Below, one piece after another: positions 30,356 through 40,440 of a DNA stretch of 64,000 nt. The stretch is from Gilliamella sp. wkB171 (lineage in GTDB: Bacteria; Pseudomonadota; Gammaproteobacteria; Enterobacterales; Orbaceae): assembly GCF_001693755.1 (NCBI RefSeq), contig NZ_LYST01000043.1:589010-653009 (forward strand), written 5' to 3'. How positions within the stretch are numbered: the first letter of the stretch is position 1; the number at the start of each line of letters is the position of its first letter. The position numbers and the translations under genes are program-made. Under the pieces are notes generated by a model that ran no database searches, was not told the origin of the DNA, and was given only the letters and a program-made list of their open reading frames with translations.

Positions 30356-31261
30356 TTATTTGTGATCTTGAGGTTGTGATAATGTGAGCTTAGCATAACG
30401 AATTAAAGTCTCAGAAATATTTTGCATTACACTACTTTCTGGCGCAAAACGATGCCAATAAAGCATACGTCTTTGATACAGGCCTTCTGTTAAGTTAACT
30501 AATTCACCATTTTTTAACTCTTGTTCAACTTGTAACATAGGAATCATACAACAGGCTGAACCTTGTTTAGCAAGTTGTACAAACGCTTCAGATGAACTGG
30601 TAATATGACAAATTACACTACCCGGTGTTAAGTTAAAATTTTCCTGTAAAAAAGCTTGATGCATATCATCTAAATGGTCAAAAGCAACAGCAGGTGCTTT
30701 GAGTAAAGATGATCGTGTCACACCATTTGGAAAGTATTTTTTGGCAAAATCAGGCGAAGCGACAAAAATATAGTCGAGAGCACCCAGTAAATCAGATAAA
30801 CAGCCAGGTAAGGGATTAGCTTGAATACTAATTGCAGCAACGACCGTACCTAAACGTAACAGCTCTAAAGTATGCTCTTCATCTTTAATTTGTATATCAA
30901 ATCGAAGAATATTTTTATCTAAAACTGGTTTTAAAGCCGGTAACACCCATGTAGCCAAAGAATCTGCATTAATTGCAATAGACAATGACAAAGGCGTGGT
31001 ATTTTGTTCATTATCGCCTAACCATTGTTGTTCTAACAATTCGACCTGATGCAATAATCCTAACAGATGTTCCCCTTGTTTAGTTGCCTTTGGGGGAATT
31101 GTTCTAACTAATAGTTGTTGACCAAAAAAGCTTTCTAACTGTTTGATACGTTGTGACACCGCAGGTTGTGTGATACACAATTTATCTGCCGCTCTCTCAA
31201 ATCCCCGCTCTTTTATTACTGCATCTAAGGCTTGTAATGCTCTATAATCTGGACGCTTCAT
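30356..31261 (-). CDS. argP: LysR-type regulator ArgP
   Basis: LysR-family regulator that in E. coli activates argO and many lysine- and arginine-responsive genes. It has 301 residues from [15 protein letters not shown]; an N-terminal extension to 31303 is not conserved. The winged helix (about 1-60) has [14 protein letters not shown]. The effector domain has [25 protein letters not shown] and [15 protein letters not shown], nearly identical to E. coli. It is divergent from rpiA-serA, the same local order as E. coli iciA-rpiA-serA. AAGAGA lies before the ATG. Confidence 0.95.
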   Translation of the reverse strand: MKRPDYRALQALDAVIKERGFERAADKLCITQPAVSQRIKQLESFFGQQLLVRTIPPKATKQGEHLLGLLHQVELLEQQWLGDNEQNTTPLSLSIAINADSLATWVLPALKPVLDKNILRFDIQIKDEEHTLELLRLGTVVAAISIQANPLPGCLSDLLGALDYIFVASPDFAKKYFPNGVTRSSLLKAPAVAFDHLDDMHQAFLQENFNLTPGSVICHITSSSEAFVQLAKQGSACCMIPMLQVEQELKNGELVNLTEGLYQRRMLYWHRFAPESSVMQNISETLIRYAKLTLSQPQDHK

Positions 31262-31468
31262 AATCTCTTTATTAATAATTTGCTCATTGCTTGAAAAAAA
31301 CAAGCTATTTTAATTTGCAAAGTTTTAAATAGATCTAAAACTTAAAATATTTTCTAAAAAATACTAATGATTTTTGCTTTCCAATTGGTTACTATGCCAT
31401 ATCTTCAATCATTTTGCTTTTAAAATTTTATTTTTTCGAGAAAATTATATTCTAAATACGGTGATACC

Positions 31469-32134
31469 ATGACACAGGATGAATTAAAAAAAGCCGTCGG
31501 CTTTGCAGCGTTAAAATTTGTCAAACCCGATTCATTAGTTGGTGTAGGCACAGGTTCAACTGCATCATATTTTATTGATGCTTTAGCAACAATAAAGGAT
31601 CAGATTAAAGGAACGGTTTCTAGCTCAGAAGCATCAACCCAAAAATTAAAAGATTATGGGATTCCCGTATTGGATTGTAATGAAGTTGATAGCTTAGATG
31701 TATATGTAGATGGTGCCGACGAAATTAATCATCAGTTGCAGATGATAAAAGGTGGAGGGGCCGCATTAACGCGTGAAAAAATTGTCTCAGCATTATCCAA
31801 ACAATTTGTGTGTATTGTTGATGAATCAAAAGTTGTCGATGTGCTTGGCAAATTTCCATTACCGGTAGAAGTAATCCCCATGGCGCGTTCTTATGTTGCA
31901 CGTGAACTATTTAAGCTCGGCGGTAAACCAATTTATCGTCAGGGTGTAATCACTGATAATGGCAATGTTATCTTAGATGTTCATGATCTTATTATTGCAA
32001 AACCAATGGAATTAGAAAATCGAATTAATAATATTGCTGGCGTTGTAACAGTAGGTCTATTTGCTAACAAAGGGGCTAATGTAGCACTGGTTGGAACCCG
32101 TTCAGGTGTAAAAGAAATTAAACCGAGCTATTAG
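31469..32134 (+). CDS. rpiA: Ribose-5-phosphate isomerase A
   Basis: Interconverts ribose 5-phosphate and ribulose 5-phosphate in the non-oxidative pentose phosphate pathway. It has 221 residues. Visible are [14 protein letters not shown], the catalytic [22 protein letters not shown] and [15 protein letters not shown] precedes the ATG. It lies 87 bases before serA and divergent from argP. Confidence 0.97.
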   Translation: MTQDELKKAVGFAALKFVKPDSLVGVGTGSTASYFIDALATIKDQIKGTVSSSEASTQKLKDYGIPVLDCNEVDSLDVYVDGADEINHQLQMIKGGGAALTREKIVSALSKQFVCIVDESKVVDVLGKFPLPVEVIPMARSYVARELFKLGGKPIYRQGVITDNGNVILDVHDLIIAKPMELENRINNIAGVVTVGLFANKGANVALVGTRSGVKEIKPSY

Positions 32135-32220
32135 TTATCGCTTAGCTAAATACGTTAATTTAAAAAATAATAATATAACAATAAGCAGCAATAGATATGC
32201 TTAAATAAAGAGAGGAAAAA

Positions 32221-33462
32221 ATGGTTGTTCAGGCATTAAGCAAAGATGATAATAAATTTTTATTACTCGAAGGTGTCCACCAAAGTGCAATTGACACATT
32301 AAAAGCTGCTGGCTTTACCAACATTGAATATCATAAAGGTGCGCTATCGCCATCGGAACTTCAACAAGCAATAAAAGATGCGCGTTTTATTGGGATCCGA
32401 TCAAGAACGCATTTAACCAAAGACATCATAGATGCAGCACCAAAACTTGCCGGAATTGGTTGTTTCTGTATTGGTACTAACCAAGTGGATCTTGATACAG
32501 CTGCCGTTAAAGGTATTCCGGTATTTAATGCACCATTTTCTAATACTCGATCCGTTGCTGAGCTGGTATTAGCCGAGGCAATTTTATTACTTCGCCGTGT
32601 GCCAGAAGCCAATGCTAAAGCACATCAAGGAAAATGGAATAAGATTGCAACTGGTTCTCATGAAGCTCGTGGTAAAAATTTAGGCATCATTGGTTATGGT
32701 CATATTGGCAGTCAATTAAGCGTTTTAGCTGAATCTTTAGGGATGAACGTCTATTTTTACGATATTGAAACTAAATTACCATTAGGTAATGCCAAACAAA
32801 TTTCAACCATGAAGGAGTTGTTGCAATTAAGTGATATTGTCAGCTTACATGTGCCCGAAAATTCAACAACAATTAATATGATTAGTCAAAGTGAAATTGA
32901 TATGATGAAGCCCGACGCCATTCTTATCAATGCTTCTCGTGGTAAAGTTATCGATCTTGATGCATTAACTCAAGCACTACAAAGTCATAAATTAAGTGGT
33001 GCGGCTATTGATGTGTTTCCAACTGAACCGGCTACCAATAGTGATCCATTTGAATCACCCTTGTGTAAATTTGATAATGTCATCATAACGCCTCATATTG
33101 GTGGTTCAACCACTGAAGCACAAGAAAACATTGGTATTGAAGTTGCAACAAAACTGGCTAAATACTCCGATACAGGTGCTACCTTGTCTGCCGTAAATTT
33201 TCCTGAAGCATCATTACCGATTCCGGCAAAAGGATCTAGCCGTTTTATCAACATACACAATAACCAACCCGGCGTATTGACAGCAATTAATACATTATTT
33301 GCAGAACAAGGATTAAATATTTCGGCTCAGTATTTACAAACCGATCCCAAAATTGGTTATGTTGTTATTGATATTGAAAGAGTAGAACAAAATAAAGCTG
33401 AAGAATTATTAGTTAAACTCAAAAGTGTACCGGGCACAATTAGAGCAAGATTACTCTTTTAA
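32221..33462 (+). CDS. serA: D-3-phosphoglycerate dehydrogenase
   Basis: First enzyme of phosphorylated serine synthesis; oxidises 3-phosphoglycerate with NAD. It has 413 residues, with the substrate-binding half, NAD site GIIGYGHIGSQ at about 157-167, catalytic segments INASRGKVIDLDAL and ITPHIGGSTTEAQENIG, and a C-terminal ACT domain (about 340-413) that gives serine feedback in E. coli. GAGAGGA precedes the ATG. With sdaC/sdaB this window encodes both serine synthesis entry and serine breakdown. Confidence 0.97.
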   Translation: MVVQALSKDDNKFLLLEGVHQSAIDTLKAAGFTNIEYHKGALSPSELQQAIKDARFIGIRSRTHLTKDIIDAAPKLAGIGCFCIGTNQVDLDTAAVKGIPVFNAPFSNTRSVAELVLAEAILLLRRVPEANAKAHQGKWNKIATGSHEARGKNLGIIGYGHIGSQLSVLAESLGMNVYFYDIETKLPLGNAKQISTMKELLQLSDIVSLHVPENSTTINMISQSEIDMMKPDAILINASRGKVIDLDALTQALQSHKLSGAAIDVFPTEPATNSDPFESPLCKFDNVIITPHIGGSTTEAQENIGIEVATKLAKYSDTGATLSAVNFPEASLPIPAKGSSRFINIHNNQPGVLTAINTLFAEQGLNISAQYLQTDPKIGYVVIDIERVEQNKAEELLVKLKSVPGTIRARLLF

Positions 33463-33468
33463 ATAACT

Positions 33469-33548
33469 AAATAGACTAATAACGTGTTTATAATAAGATA
33501 TAGTCTATTTTGTAGTATAAAGGGGATTGATGAATTTCAAATCCCCTT
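33469..33548 (+). terminator. Two hairpins after serA
   Basis: A 10-bp stem AAATAGACTA (33469-33478) pairs with 33501-33510 across a 22-base loop, and a 9-bp stem AAGGGGATT (33520-33528) pairs with 33540-33548. Either may end serA. The remaining bases up to srlR at 33748 hold nothing I recognise. Confidence 0.45.
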
Positions 33549-33747
33549 AATCAATTAAATTAGCCTGATCTAAAATAACGACAACATGATTCTTTTTTGG
33601 CTAAATTAAGTAGCTTGTAAAGCTGTGTAAAAAAACTCTTCCCATTAAATATAAAATGTAGTTTTAATGACTACTAATAGGTGATGCAATTTTAAAAAGT
33701 TATCTTAATAAAATAACGTTATTTGTTGGTTATGGTTGTGTGGCAAA

Positions 33748-34527
33748 TTAGTTATCCATTACTTTTACTTTGATAACGTTAATGTTGCGCTCAACTAATG
33801 CATCATAGTATTTATCATCTAAGTTATCATCAGTGATAATAGTATCAACAGCACTTAAATCACATACAACATTAGGGCTACGCCGCCCAAACTTTGAAGA
33901 ATCTGCTAACAAAATTAATTTAGCGGCAGCTTTACTCATGGCAACGCTGCCATGATAACTTTCATTAAATGTCGTTACACCACCAACTAAATCTACACCA
34001 TCAGCACCCATAAAAAGTTTATCAAAAGTGTAAGATTCAAAGGCTGCAATTGCTGAGGCATTATTATTATGAAATGATGCCGATTTTCGCCGGAAAGTGC
34101 CCCCGGTTAATATTATGGTTTGGTCGTTATCATTAGCAACTAATTCATTAACCATATGTAAACTATTGGTCATAATAGTAAGATTATTGAATCGGGCAAG
34201 CATTGGAATCATCTGGGCAACGGTACTACCTGCATCAAAAATAATCGAATCACCTTCATGGATCAATTTTGCCGCTTCTTTAGCTATCGCTTTTTTTTGC
34301 GCAGTATTTATATAAGTTTTATGATCAATCGCCCTATCACCAATTTCCCTATTTAACATAGCCCCACCATAAGTACGCAGAACTAATCCACTTTCATTTA
34401 GTTGTGTAAGGTCTTTACGAATAGTTGTACCCGTTGTTTTAAAGTGAGCGACTAATTCATCAACACTGACTTGCCCGTGATTTTGTAGATATTCTAAAAT
34501 AGCTGTTTGCCGTTGCTTTACTTTCAT
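33748..34527 (-). CDS. srlR: Sorbitol operon repressor SrlR (DeoR family)
   Basis: DeoR-family repressor of the glucitol/sorbitol PTS operon. It has 259 residues from the ATG at 34527; a TTG two codons upstream is less likely. The N-terminal helix-turn-helix covers about 1-55 ([20 protein letters not shown]). The sugar-phosphate sensor domain has [38 protein letters not shown] and [20 protein letters not shown], close to E. coli SrlR. Last gene of the operon. The kpsF-like gutQ that follows it in E. coli is absent. Confidence 0.93.
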   Translation of the reverse strand: MKVKQRQTAILEYLQNHGQVSVDELVAHFKTTGTTIRKDLTQLNESGLVLRTYGGAMLNREIGDRAIDHKTYINTAQKKAIAKEAAKLIHEGDSIIFDAGSTVAQMIPMLARFNNLTIMTNSLHMVNELVANDNDQTIILTGGTFRRKSASFHNNNASAIAAFESYTFDKLFMGADGVDLVGGVTTFNESYHGSVAMSKAAAKLILLADSSKFGRRSPNVVCDLSAVDTIITDDNLDDKYYDALVERNINVIKVKVMDN

Positions 34528-34597
34528 ACCCAATTACCACCACTTATCATTGTTAACCAATAAAATAAATTTAATTTAAAAAATATTATACTTCATT

Positions 34598-34616
34598 ATG
34601 AAAGAAAATACTTTTC
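34598..34616. promoter_or_regulatory. Candidate SrlR operator upstream of srlR
   Basis: ATGAAAGAAAATACTTTTC in the gutM-srlR gap is nearly the same as the right arm of the inverted repeat before srlA (ATGAAAGAAAATGTTTC), in the same orientation. A shared operator would give autoregulation of srlR. This is inference from repeated sequence. Confidence 0.45.
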
Positions 34617-34626
34617 AAAATAAAAG

Positions 34627-34992
34627 TTATTTATTTGTTGTTAATGCGATAGTAAGCGCGCTTTGCGAGGCAAGATCATAGGGAAATATTTTTTCTGGAA
34701 TAATATTTGATACCAACATCCCATGTAATTGTGGAATGGGTTTAGGTAAAGCAAAAACTGTAATACCTTTCATTCGTACTGAATCAATCACGACCTGATT
34801 TTTGTCTAAAGATACCGCAATTAAAACCCTTGGTTTAAAACGTTTGGTTTTACTTCGACCAATGCCTAAATACGTCCCTTTTTTTAAAGCTAAAAAAGCT
34901 TGATTAAAACGGCGAATTTGCAACCAACTAAATACAATTTGAATACACCAAGCAATTAAAGCAACAATAATAAAAGTGGTTGTCATATTCAT
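34627..34992 (-). CDS. gutM: Glucitol operon activator GutM
   Basis: Small membrane-anchored activator protein of the srl/gut operon. It has 121 residues: one N-terminal hydrophobic helix (about 5-24), then a soluble part with RRFNQAFLALKKGTYLGIGR, the family signature. How GutM activates transcription is not settled. The ATG at 34992 has GGAAAA upstream; a second Met is at codon 3. It lies between srlD and srlR in the conserved order. Confidence 0.9.
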   Translation of the reverse strand: MNMTTTFIIVALIAWCIQIVFSWLQIRRFNQAFLALKKGTYLGIGRSKTKRFKPRVLIAVSLDKNQVVIDSVRMKGITVFALPKPIPQLHGMLVSNIIPEKIFPYDLASQSALTIALTTNK

Positions 34993-35065
34993 ATGCGCTT
35001 TTCCAGTATTGATTGAGTTAAACAGAGTGCAAAAGCATTAAACTTGCTTTCGCACTTTATTTTAA

Positions 35066-35845
35066 CTAGAACATTACTTGACCGCCAGTAATGTTAATTG
35101 ATTGTCCTGTACAATAAGAGGCTTTGTCACTTGCATAAAATAGCAGAACATTGAGCACATCTTGATAATCACACCCCCGTTTAAGTGGTACTTTATCAAT
35201 ATATACTTGCTCGACCTGATTCTCTGGAATGCCTAATTTTTTAGCATATTGTGGAATTAGCGATTGGAACATTGGCGATTTAAGCAAATTACCTAACATT
35301 AATGAGTTAACAGTAATGCCATGATCAGCAAGATCCAGTGCCAAAGATTGAGTTAAGCCAACACCACCAAATTTAGCTGCACTATATCCTGAATTATGTT
35401 TGCTCCCAACTTTACCTGATTTGGAATTGATTTGTATAATTCGCCCTGCTGTTTTATGTTCAATCATTAGTTTTGCAAATTCCCGCGCACATAAAAAATA
35501 ACCGGTGAGATTAACATTTACTGACAATTGAAAATCATTTAATGCAAAATTGGTAATTGGTGCCGCTCTGGCAATACCTGCACTGTAAACCATCAAATCA
35601 AGACGTTTAAAGCAACTATTAACATCTTGAGCTAATTGGATAACACTTTCTTCGTTGGTCGCATCGACACCAAAACCTTTAGCAGTACCTAAACCATGTT
35701 TTTGATTAATTGCTTGAGCAACGTTATTAGCATTATCTATATTTAAATCAGCGACAACAACTTGGTAACCAGCATCAGCAATACCATGACATAAAAATTC
35801 ACCGAGTGTTTGCCCACCACCTATAATGACCGCGACTTGTTTCAT
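35066..35845 (-). CDS. srlD: Sorbitol-6-phosphate 2-dehydrogenase
   Basis: NAD-dependent short-chain dehydrogenase converting sorbitol 6-phosphate, delivered by the PTS, to fructose 6-phosphate. It has 259 residues. The cofactor motif GGGQTLGEFLC is at about 9-19, the catalytic Ser in IINSKSGKVG-like strand IQINSKSG, and YSAAKFG gives the YxxxK pair. AAGGA lies before the ATG. It lies 11 bases downstream of srlB. Confidence 0.95.
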   Translation of the reverse strand: MKQVAVIIGGGQTLGEFLCHGIADAGYQVVVADLNIDNANNVAQAINQKHGLGTAKGFGVDATNEESVIQLAQDVNSCFKRLDLMVYSAGIARAAPITNFALNDFQLSVNVNLTGYFLCAREFAKLMIEHKTAGRIIQINSKSGKVGSKHNSGYSAAKFGGVGLTQSLALDLADHGITVNSLMLGNLLKSPMFQSLIPQYAKKLGIPENQVEQVYIDKVPLKRGCDYQDVLNVLLFYASDKASYCTGQSINITGGQVMF

Positions 35846-35856
35846 TTTTATATTCC

Positions 35857-36225
35857 TTAATTACTTAAAATTTTAATTTCATCATTTACATTAAGTTGAA
35901 TTGGCAGTTTACCTTGTACATGCACTGTACCTGGCAACTCCGCTTGCTGATTACCATCAAACCTTAATGTAATATGACCTAATTCACGAAAATTAACGCT
36001 AGCAACATCACCAACAGAGGTGATTTGATAAACATGGTTACCTAATTGTAATGATTGCCCTACGGCTAGTTCCTGCTTTAAATCATCATGATTATGAATA
36101 AAACAGTAATCAGCTAAATCTGCTGGTGCGCCTTGTTTGAATAATATTAGCATCCCATCAGCTAAAGTCTCTTGCGCAAAGTCACCAATTTGATTAATAG
36201 TTGAATGATAAATAACCTTTGACAT
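35857..36225 (-). CDS. srlB: PTS glucitol/sorbitol EIIA component
   Basis: Phosphocarrier EIIA of the sorbitol phosphotransferase system; accepts phosphate from HPr and passes it to EIIB. It has 122 residues, normal for the family. The N-terminal strand and the ILFKQGAPADLADYCFIHNH segment, with histidines near residue 43, match the Guc family EIIA. AAGG precedes the ATG. It lies between srlE and srlD. Confidence 0.93.
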   Translation of the reverse strand: MSKVIYHSTINQIGDFAQETLADGMLILFKQGAPADLADYCFIHNHDDLKQELAVGQSLQLGNHVYQITSVGDVASVNFRELGHITLRFDGNQQAELPGTVHVQGKLPIQLNVNDEIKILSN

Positions 36226-36313
36226 TATTAACCTTCTTTCTTTTTTAATGTGCGTTTATTAATTTCAAACCAGACAAAAGATAACAGCTTAAGTATCTAG
36301 CTTTTCCCACAAC

Positions 36314-37321
36314 TTATTGATAGATAAATAACGATACCGCCCAAGCAATAAGCACGGTTGGGGCACCTGTTAAAAATCGACTAACTAAAACAGATGGTAC
36401 GCCAACTCTAACCGTATCTTGTTTAGCTTCGGCAAGTGATAAACCAACAGGAATAAAATCACATGCAGCTTGTGCATTAATTGCAAAAAGCGCCGGCAAA
36501 GCTAGATGCGGCGGAATGTTGCCGAGTCCAATTTGTACACCAACTAAGGTACCAATGACTTGTGCAATAACGGCTCCGGGACCTAAAAATGGAGAAAGCA
36601 ATGGGAATGAGCAAATTAAAGCTAAAATGACTAACCCAATGGGGTTATTGGCTAAAGGAACCAAACCATGAGCAATAAAATCACCTAATCCTGATGCAAT
36701 AATGATACCGATTAAAGCTGATACAAAAGCCATAAAAGGTAAAATCGTTTTAAGGACAGTGTCGATAGTATCACGACCAGCTTGGAAAAAAACGGCCACT
36801 CCCGATCCCATTCCTATGCCGATTTTGGCCAGTAAACCATCGCTCTGTTCAGTAATTTTTTTACTACTGTCATAGTGTTTAAACTCGGAATCTTTATTAG
36901 CTTTAGCTTGCTGCGTTTGCATGACAGAACTCTCTTTAGCTGTCTGTGAGTCCTTATCGATTAATTTAATGTTATTAGGCTTTACCGCAGAAACATAAAT
37001 ATCTTCAACAATATATTGAGCCAAGGGTCCCGATTTACCTGTAGCATGAATATTAATCGTAGGGACACGATTTTTTGGGTAAATACCACAACGTAACGTA
37101 CCGCCACAGTCAATTACTGCAACACCTATTTCGTCTTTTGCTGGCTCACCTTCCTTAAAACCATCAATTGCTTCCCAACCCGTTAGTTTAACTAAAGTAT
37201 CAACGATAGCCGGTCTTGTTCCTGCTGCAATATAGACAATCTTTTTTCCTTCGATTACAGGTAATTCCAAAGGGCCACCCCAACCTGCTTCACCTTTTTC
37301 TATTCGAATAAATTTAGCCAT
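36314..37321 (-). CDS. srlE: PTS glucitol/sorbitol EIIB (IIBC1) component
   Basis: Membrane component carrying the EIIB domain. It has 335 residues. The N-terminal EIIB part (about 1-120) has the phospho-acceptor cysteine in [17 protein letters not shown] linker is followed by hydrophobic helices of the second membrane half ([52 protein letters not shown]). GAGGAG precedes the ATG. It sits 32 bases after srlA. Confidence 0.95.
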   Translation of the reverse strand: MAKFIRIEKGEAGWGGPLELPVIEGKKIVYIAAGTRPAIVDTLVKLTGWEAIDGFKEGEPAKDEIGVAVIDCGGTLRCGIYPKNRVPTINIHATGKSGPLAQYIVEDIYVSAVKPNNIKLIDKDSQTAKESSVMQTQQAKANKDSEFKHYDSSKKITEQSDGLLAKIGIGMGSGVAVFFQAGRDTIDTVLKTILPFMAFVSALIGIIIASGLGDFIAHGLVPLANNPIGLVILALICSFPLLSPFLGPGAVIAQVIGTLVGVQIGLGNIPPHLALPALFAINAQAACDFIPVGLSLAEAKQDTVRVGVPSVLVSRFLTGAPTVLIAWAVSLFIYQ

Positions 37322-37353
37322 TTTCGTCTCCTCTTTATCTTGATAGATGAATG

Positions 37354-37902
37354 TTATAGATGCACTTCTCTATCCAATTTAATCCCCATTTTTCTTTCAA
37401 AAACGGCAGTACAAAAATCGGTAATCCAACCTCGAAAGAAGTTTGTAACCAAACCAACAAGAAAATAACTTACTGCTAAAGGACCTAATGGAAGATTCAA
37501 CGTTGTTAGTCCAGCAGCAATACCTAAATAGACAAACAACTCACCTGGATTAACATGTGGAAAAAGTCCATTCATAGAGTGGCAGCTATAAGAAGAAGCG
37601 GCATAATAACTTGGCTTGTAATACTCTGGCATAAAACGCCCTAAACTTAATGTCATCGGATTACAAAAAACAAAGGTTCCAATTAATGGTAGTAGTAAGT
37701 AGCGAGAAATTGGATTACCAGCACAAGCTTGTGCTAGGCGCTCTATACGATCTTGCCCAATAAATTTAATTACTGCATTCATCACAACCAGTAAAGAGAT
37801 TAATAATGGTAAGATTCCTGTTACCATTCCTACTAATACTTTACCTCCCTCTTGGAATAGCCCTATAAACCATTCAGCACCAAATGAAATAGCGTCAATC
37901 AT
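37354..37902 (-). CDS. srlA: PTS glucitol/sorbitol EIIC component
   Basis: Sugar-translocating membrane component of the sorbitol PTS. It has 182 residues from [20 protein letters not shown] at 37902, where AGGAGG gives a strong ribosome site; upstream in-frame codons to 37986 run through the promoter and are not conserved. Identity with E. coli SrlA is high across [18 protein letters not shown] and [20 protein letters not shown]. First gene of the operon. Confidence 0.95.
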   Translation of the reverse strand: MIDAISFGAEWFIGLFQEGGKVLVGMVTGILPLLISLLVVMNAVIKFIGQDRIERLAQACAGNPISRYLLLPLIGTFVFCNPMTLSLGRFMPEYYKPSYYAASSYSCHSMNGLFPHVNPGELFVYLGIAAGLTTLNLPLGPLAVSYFLVGLVTNFFRGWITDFCTAVFERKMGIKLDREVHL

Positions 37903-37959
37903 ATTGCCTCCTATTAAGTTAAACTTTGTCGACATATTAACAACATTAAAAGAAAAAAC

Positions 37960-37975
37960 TTTTATATAGATCACA
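37960..37975 (-). promoter_or_regulatory. Weak CRP-like half site upstream of srlA
   Basis: On the minus strand TTGTGATCTATATAAAAG carries a perfect TGTGA half followed at the right spacing by a poor second half. Catabolite activation of srl operons is established in E. coli, but this site alone is weak. Confidence 0.35.
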
Positions 37976-37979
37976 ATTT

Positions 37980-38014
37980 GAAACATTTTCTTTTAAAATG
38001 AAAGAAAATGTTTC
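37980..38014. promoter_or_regulatory. Perfect 14-bp inverted repeat, likely SrlR operator
   Basis: GAAACATTTTCTTT (37980-37993) and its exact complement (38001-38014) flank a 7-base spacer, 78 bases upstream of srlA. Position and symmetry fit a DeoR-family operator, and the right arm is echoed before srlR. It also lies upstream of the divergent dps. Confidence 0.6.
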
Positions 38015-38169
38015 AAAAAAAATGGATAACATAAAAACAAGATAAAAGTAATAGTTTGCTGAAATAGCAGTAATAGCTAAAAATAGTTGATTTTCATTGG
38101 ACATTAACGCTGAGTTGGCGTAATTTTATATTACAAATTTATTTATTATTTAACTGAGGAGAATGTGTT

Positions 38170-38715
38170 ATGGCTAAAACGACTAACTCTACTAAAAGCG
38201 CCAAAAAACTTCAACAAGCAGCAATTTTATTCCCTACTGATTTAGGTGAAAAAGCATCAAAAGATATTTCTAGTGCTATGAATTCAGTATTAGCTGATGT
38301 ATTTGCTTTATATTTAAAAACTAAAAACTTCCATTGGCATGTAAGTGGCCCTCATTTTCGTGATTATCACTTAATGTTAGATGATCATGGTGAAGAATTA
38401 TTTGCAATGACTGACCCTATTGCTGAACGTGTGCGTAAATTAGGTGGAACCACCCTTCGTTCAATCGGTCATATTTCAAAATTACAAAGTATTTCTGATA
38501 ACGATGCTGATTTTGTTGAACCATCAGATATGCTTGCTGAACTTTGTCAAGATAATATTAAACTTACATCTCGTATGCGTGAAGCACACGATATTTGCGA
38601 TAAATATAATGATACCGCTACAGCAAGCTTAATCGAAGAGTGGATCGATCAAACTGAAAGACGTGCTTGGTTCTTATTTGAAACAGGTCGTAAAATGGAC
38701 TCTTCAGGTCATTAA
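38170..38715 (+). CDS. dps: DNA starvation/stationary-phase ferritin Dps
   Basis: Dodecameric mini-ferritin that oxidises iron with hydrogen peroxide and can coat DNA. It has 181 residues. A Lys-rich N-terminal tail (AKTTNSTKSAKK) could bind DNA. The ferroxidase residues are in KTKNFHWHVSGPHFRDYHLMLDDHGEELFAMTDPIAERV, read in two parts: FHWHVSGPHF and DDHGEEL. GAGGAG precedes the ATG. It is divergent from the srl operon and followed by a strong terminator, so it is monocistronic. Confidence 0.92.
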   Translation: MAKTTNSTKSAKKLQQAAILFPTDLGEKASKDISSAMNSVLADVFALYLKTKNFHWHVSGPHFRDYHLMLDDHGEELFAMTDPIAERVRKLGGTTLRSIGHISKLQSISDNDADFVEPSDMLAELCQDNIKLTSRMREAHDICDKYNDTATASLIEEWIDQTERRAWFLFETGRKMDSSGH

Positions 38716-38743
38716 TATTTGTTATAATTCATAATAAATAACA

Positions 38744-38778
38744 AAAATTAAGAGACACAAACTGTGTCTCTTAATTTT
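38744..38778 (+). terminator. Strong terminator after dps
   Basis: Perfect 16-bp stem with a 3-base loop (AAC), core GAGACACA / TGTGTCTC, ending in TTTT. Confidence 0.88.
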
Positions 38779-38802
38779 ATAAGATATTAGGGAGAATAGA
38801 AA

Positions 38803-39351
38803 ATGAGTAAAAAAATTGCGGTTTTAGTAGGTAGTTTACGCAAGGATTCTTTTAACTTAAAAGTAGCAAAAATATTTCAAGAAATTGCACCTTCATCACT
38901 CTCATTACAACTAATTTCTATCGGTGATTTGCCTTTATATAATGAAGATATTGACACCGATACACCACCTTCATCTTACACCCGTTTTCGTCAAGAAATC
39001 GCAGCATGCCAAGGGGTAATTTTTGTCACACCTGAGTATAATCGAGGCTTACCAGCTGTTATTAAAAATGCTTTAGATGTGGGATCGCGTCCTTACGGTA
39101 AAAGCGTTTGGTCGAAAAAACCAGCCGCGGTTGTTTCTGTTTCACAAGGTGCTATCGGTGGTTTTGGTGCAAATCATCAACTACGCCAATCATTAGTATT
39201 TTTAGATATGCCGACACTACAACAACCCGAAGCTTATATTGGTAATATCAATTCATCATTCGATGAAAACGGCAATATAACTGCAAAAACTAAAGAGTTT
39301 CTTTCTCTAATCATTAATAGCTATGCAACTTGGGTTGAAAAACTCAATTAA
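38803..39351 (+). CDS. NADPH-dependent FMN reductase family protein
   Basis: A 182-residue flavodoxin-like oxidoreductase of the YieF/ChrR type, which reduces quinones, chromate or azo compounds through bound FMN. Visible are VGSLRKDSFNLKVA (FMN phosphate loop), TPEYNRGLPAVIKNALD and SQGAIGGFGANHQLRQSL. Physiological substrate is not readable from sequence. GGGAGA precedes the ATG. It stands alone between dps and mutH. Confidence 0.88.
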   Translation: MSKKIAVLVGSLRKDSFNLKVAKIFQEIAPSSLSLQLISIGDLPLYNEDIDTDTPPSSYTRFRQEIAACQGVIFVTPEYNRGLPAVIKNALDVGSRPYGKSVWSKKPAAVVSVSQGAIGGFGANHQLRQSLVFLDMPTLQQPEAYIGNINSSFDENGNITAKTKEFLSLIINSYATWVEKLN

Positions 39352-39424
39352 TAGCCCTTTATTTCCGTATTCACAGCCAATATAATTGACTGTGAATATT
39401 TTGCCATTAAGTTAATTCCTTTAC

Positions 39425-40093
39425 ATGCCAATATTTTTCCCAAATAGTGAACAAGAATTATTACAACGAGCTGAATTAGCAGCAGGTTATACTTTTGCTG
39501 ATATCGCAAAATATTTAAATATGCCAATGCCACAAGATCTTACTAAACAAAAAGGTTGGGTAGGCAATCTAATTGAAACTTTTTTGGGGGCAAACGCAGG
39601 TAGTAAGGCCGAACGGGATTTTGCTAGTTTAGGCATTGAACTCAAAACCATTCCCATTGATAACCAAGGGAAACCTTTAGAAACCACTTTTGTTAGTGTA
39701 GCCCCGTTGATGGCAAACCACGGGGTCATTTGGGAAACAAGTCATGTCAAATATAAATTGACTAAGGTACTGTGGATCCCAATACAAGGTGAAAGAACTA
39801 TTACACTGGCAGATCGAAAAGTTGGACGCCCTATTTTGTGGACGCCATCCCTCCAACAAGAACAACAGCTCAAGCAAGATTGGCAAGAACTGATGGATAT
39901 GATTACGCTTGGCCAAGTTGAAAAAATTACAGCTCACTATGGAACCTATTTACAAATTCGTCCCAAAGCAGCTAACGGTCGCGCATTAACAGAAGCAATT
40001 GGTGAAAGTGGTCAAATTATTTTAACTCGTCCTCGCGGTTTTTATTTAAAAAAGTCATTTACTTGGCAAATTTTAAATAACGCAATTAAATAA
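39425..40093 (+). CDS. mutH: DNA mismatch repair endonuclease MutH
   Basis: Nicks the unmethylated strand at hemimethylated GATC during MutS/MutL-directed mismatch repair. It has 222 residues. Catalytic residues are present: E51, D65, E72 and K74 in [15 protein letters not shown]. The C-terminal [17 protein letters not shown] and [14 protein letters not shown] are highly conserved. Its presence implies Dam methylation and methyl-directed repair. No ribosome-binding site is evident before the ATG at 39425. Confidence 0.95.
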   Translation: MPIFFPNSEQELLQRAELAAGYTFADIAKYLNMPMPQDLTKQKGWVGNLIETFLGANAGSKAERDFASLGIELKTIPIDNQGKPLETTFVSVAPLMANHGVIWETSHVKYKLTKVLWIPIQGERTITLADRKVGRPILWTPSLQQEQQLKQDWQELMDMITLGQVEKITAHYGTYLQIRPKAANGRALTEAIGESGQIILTRPRGFYLKKSFTWQILNNAIK

Positions 40094-40440
40094 TATTACT
40101 ACTCAGTTATTTCAATACCATGTAGTAATCAATCCTCATGAACTTAGTGTTAACAATATAATTGATATTGTTTATTATCAAACAAATCCGATCTATTTTT
40201 TCAAAATCTGTTCACCTTGTTATTTAAGCTACACTTTATTTTTTACATAAGTGAGGTTGTTTGATCAATTGTGGCAATAAAAAACAGACTAAGGATATTT
40301 TTAAGCATAATACTTGTCTGATTTTTTCCTTAGAACTATCAACAGTAATGCTGAAAAGTTATCTATTGCTAAGTAAGGCATTGTTATTTTCACTAAAAAA
40401 TATTCTAACATTTAAAGAATTTGTTTAAATTATTACCTCA
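40094..40440. other. Noncoding stretch after mutH
   Basis: About 350 AT-rich bases. Apart from a terminator-like hairpin at 40279-40326 I see no gene, tRNA or promoter I can defend. Confidence 0.5.
40279..40326 (+). terminator. Terminator-like hairpin after mutH
   Basis: AAAACAGACTAAG and CTTGTCTGATTTTTT form an imperfect stem with a bulge, around a loop of about 20 bases, followed by TTTTTT on the plus strand. Confidence 0.45.
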
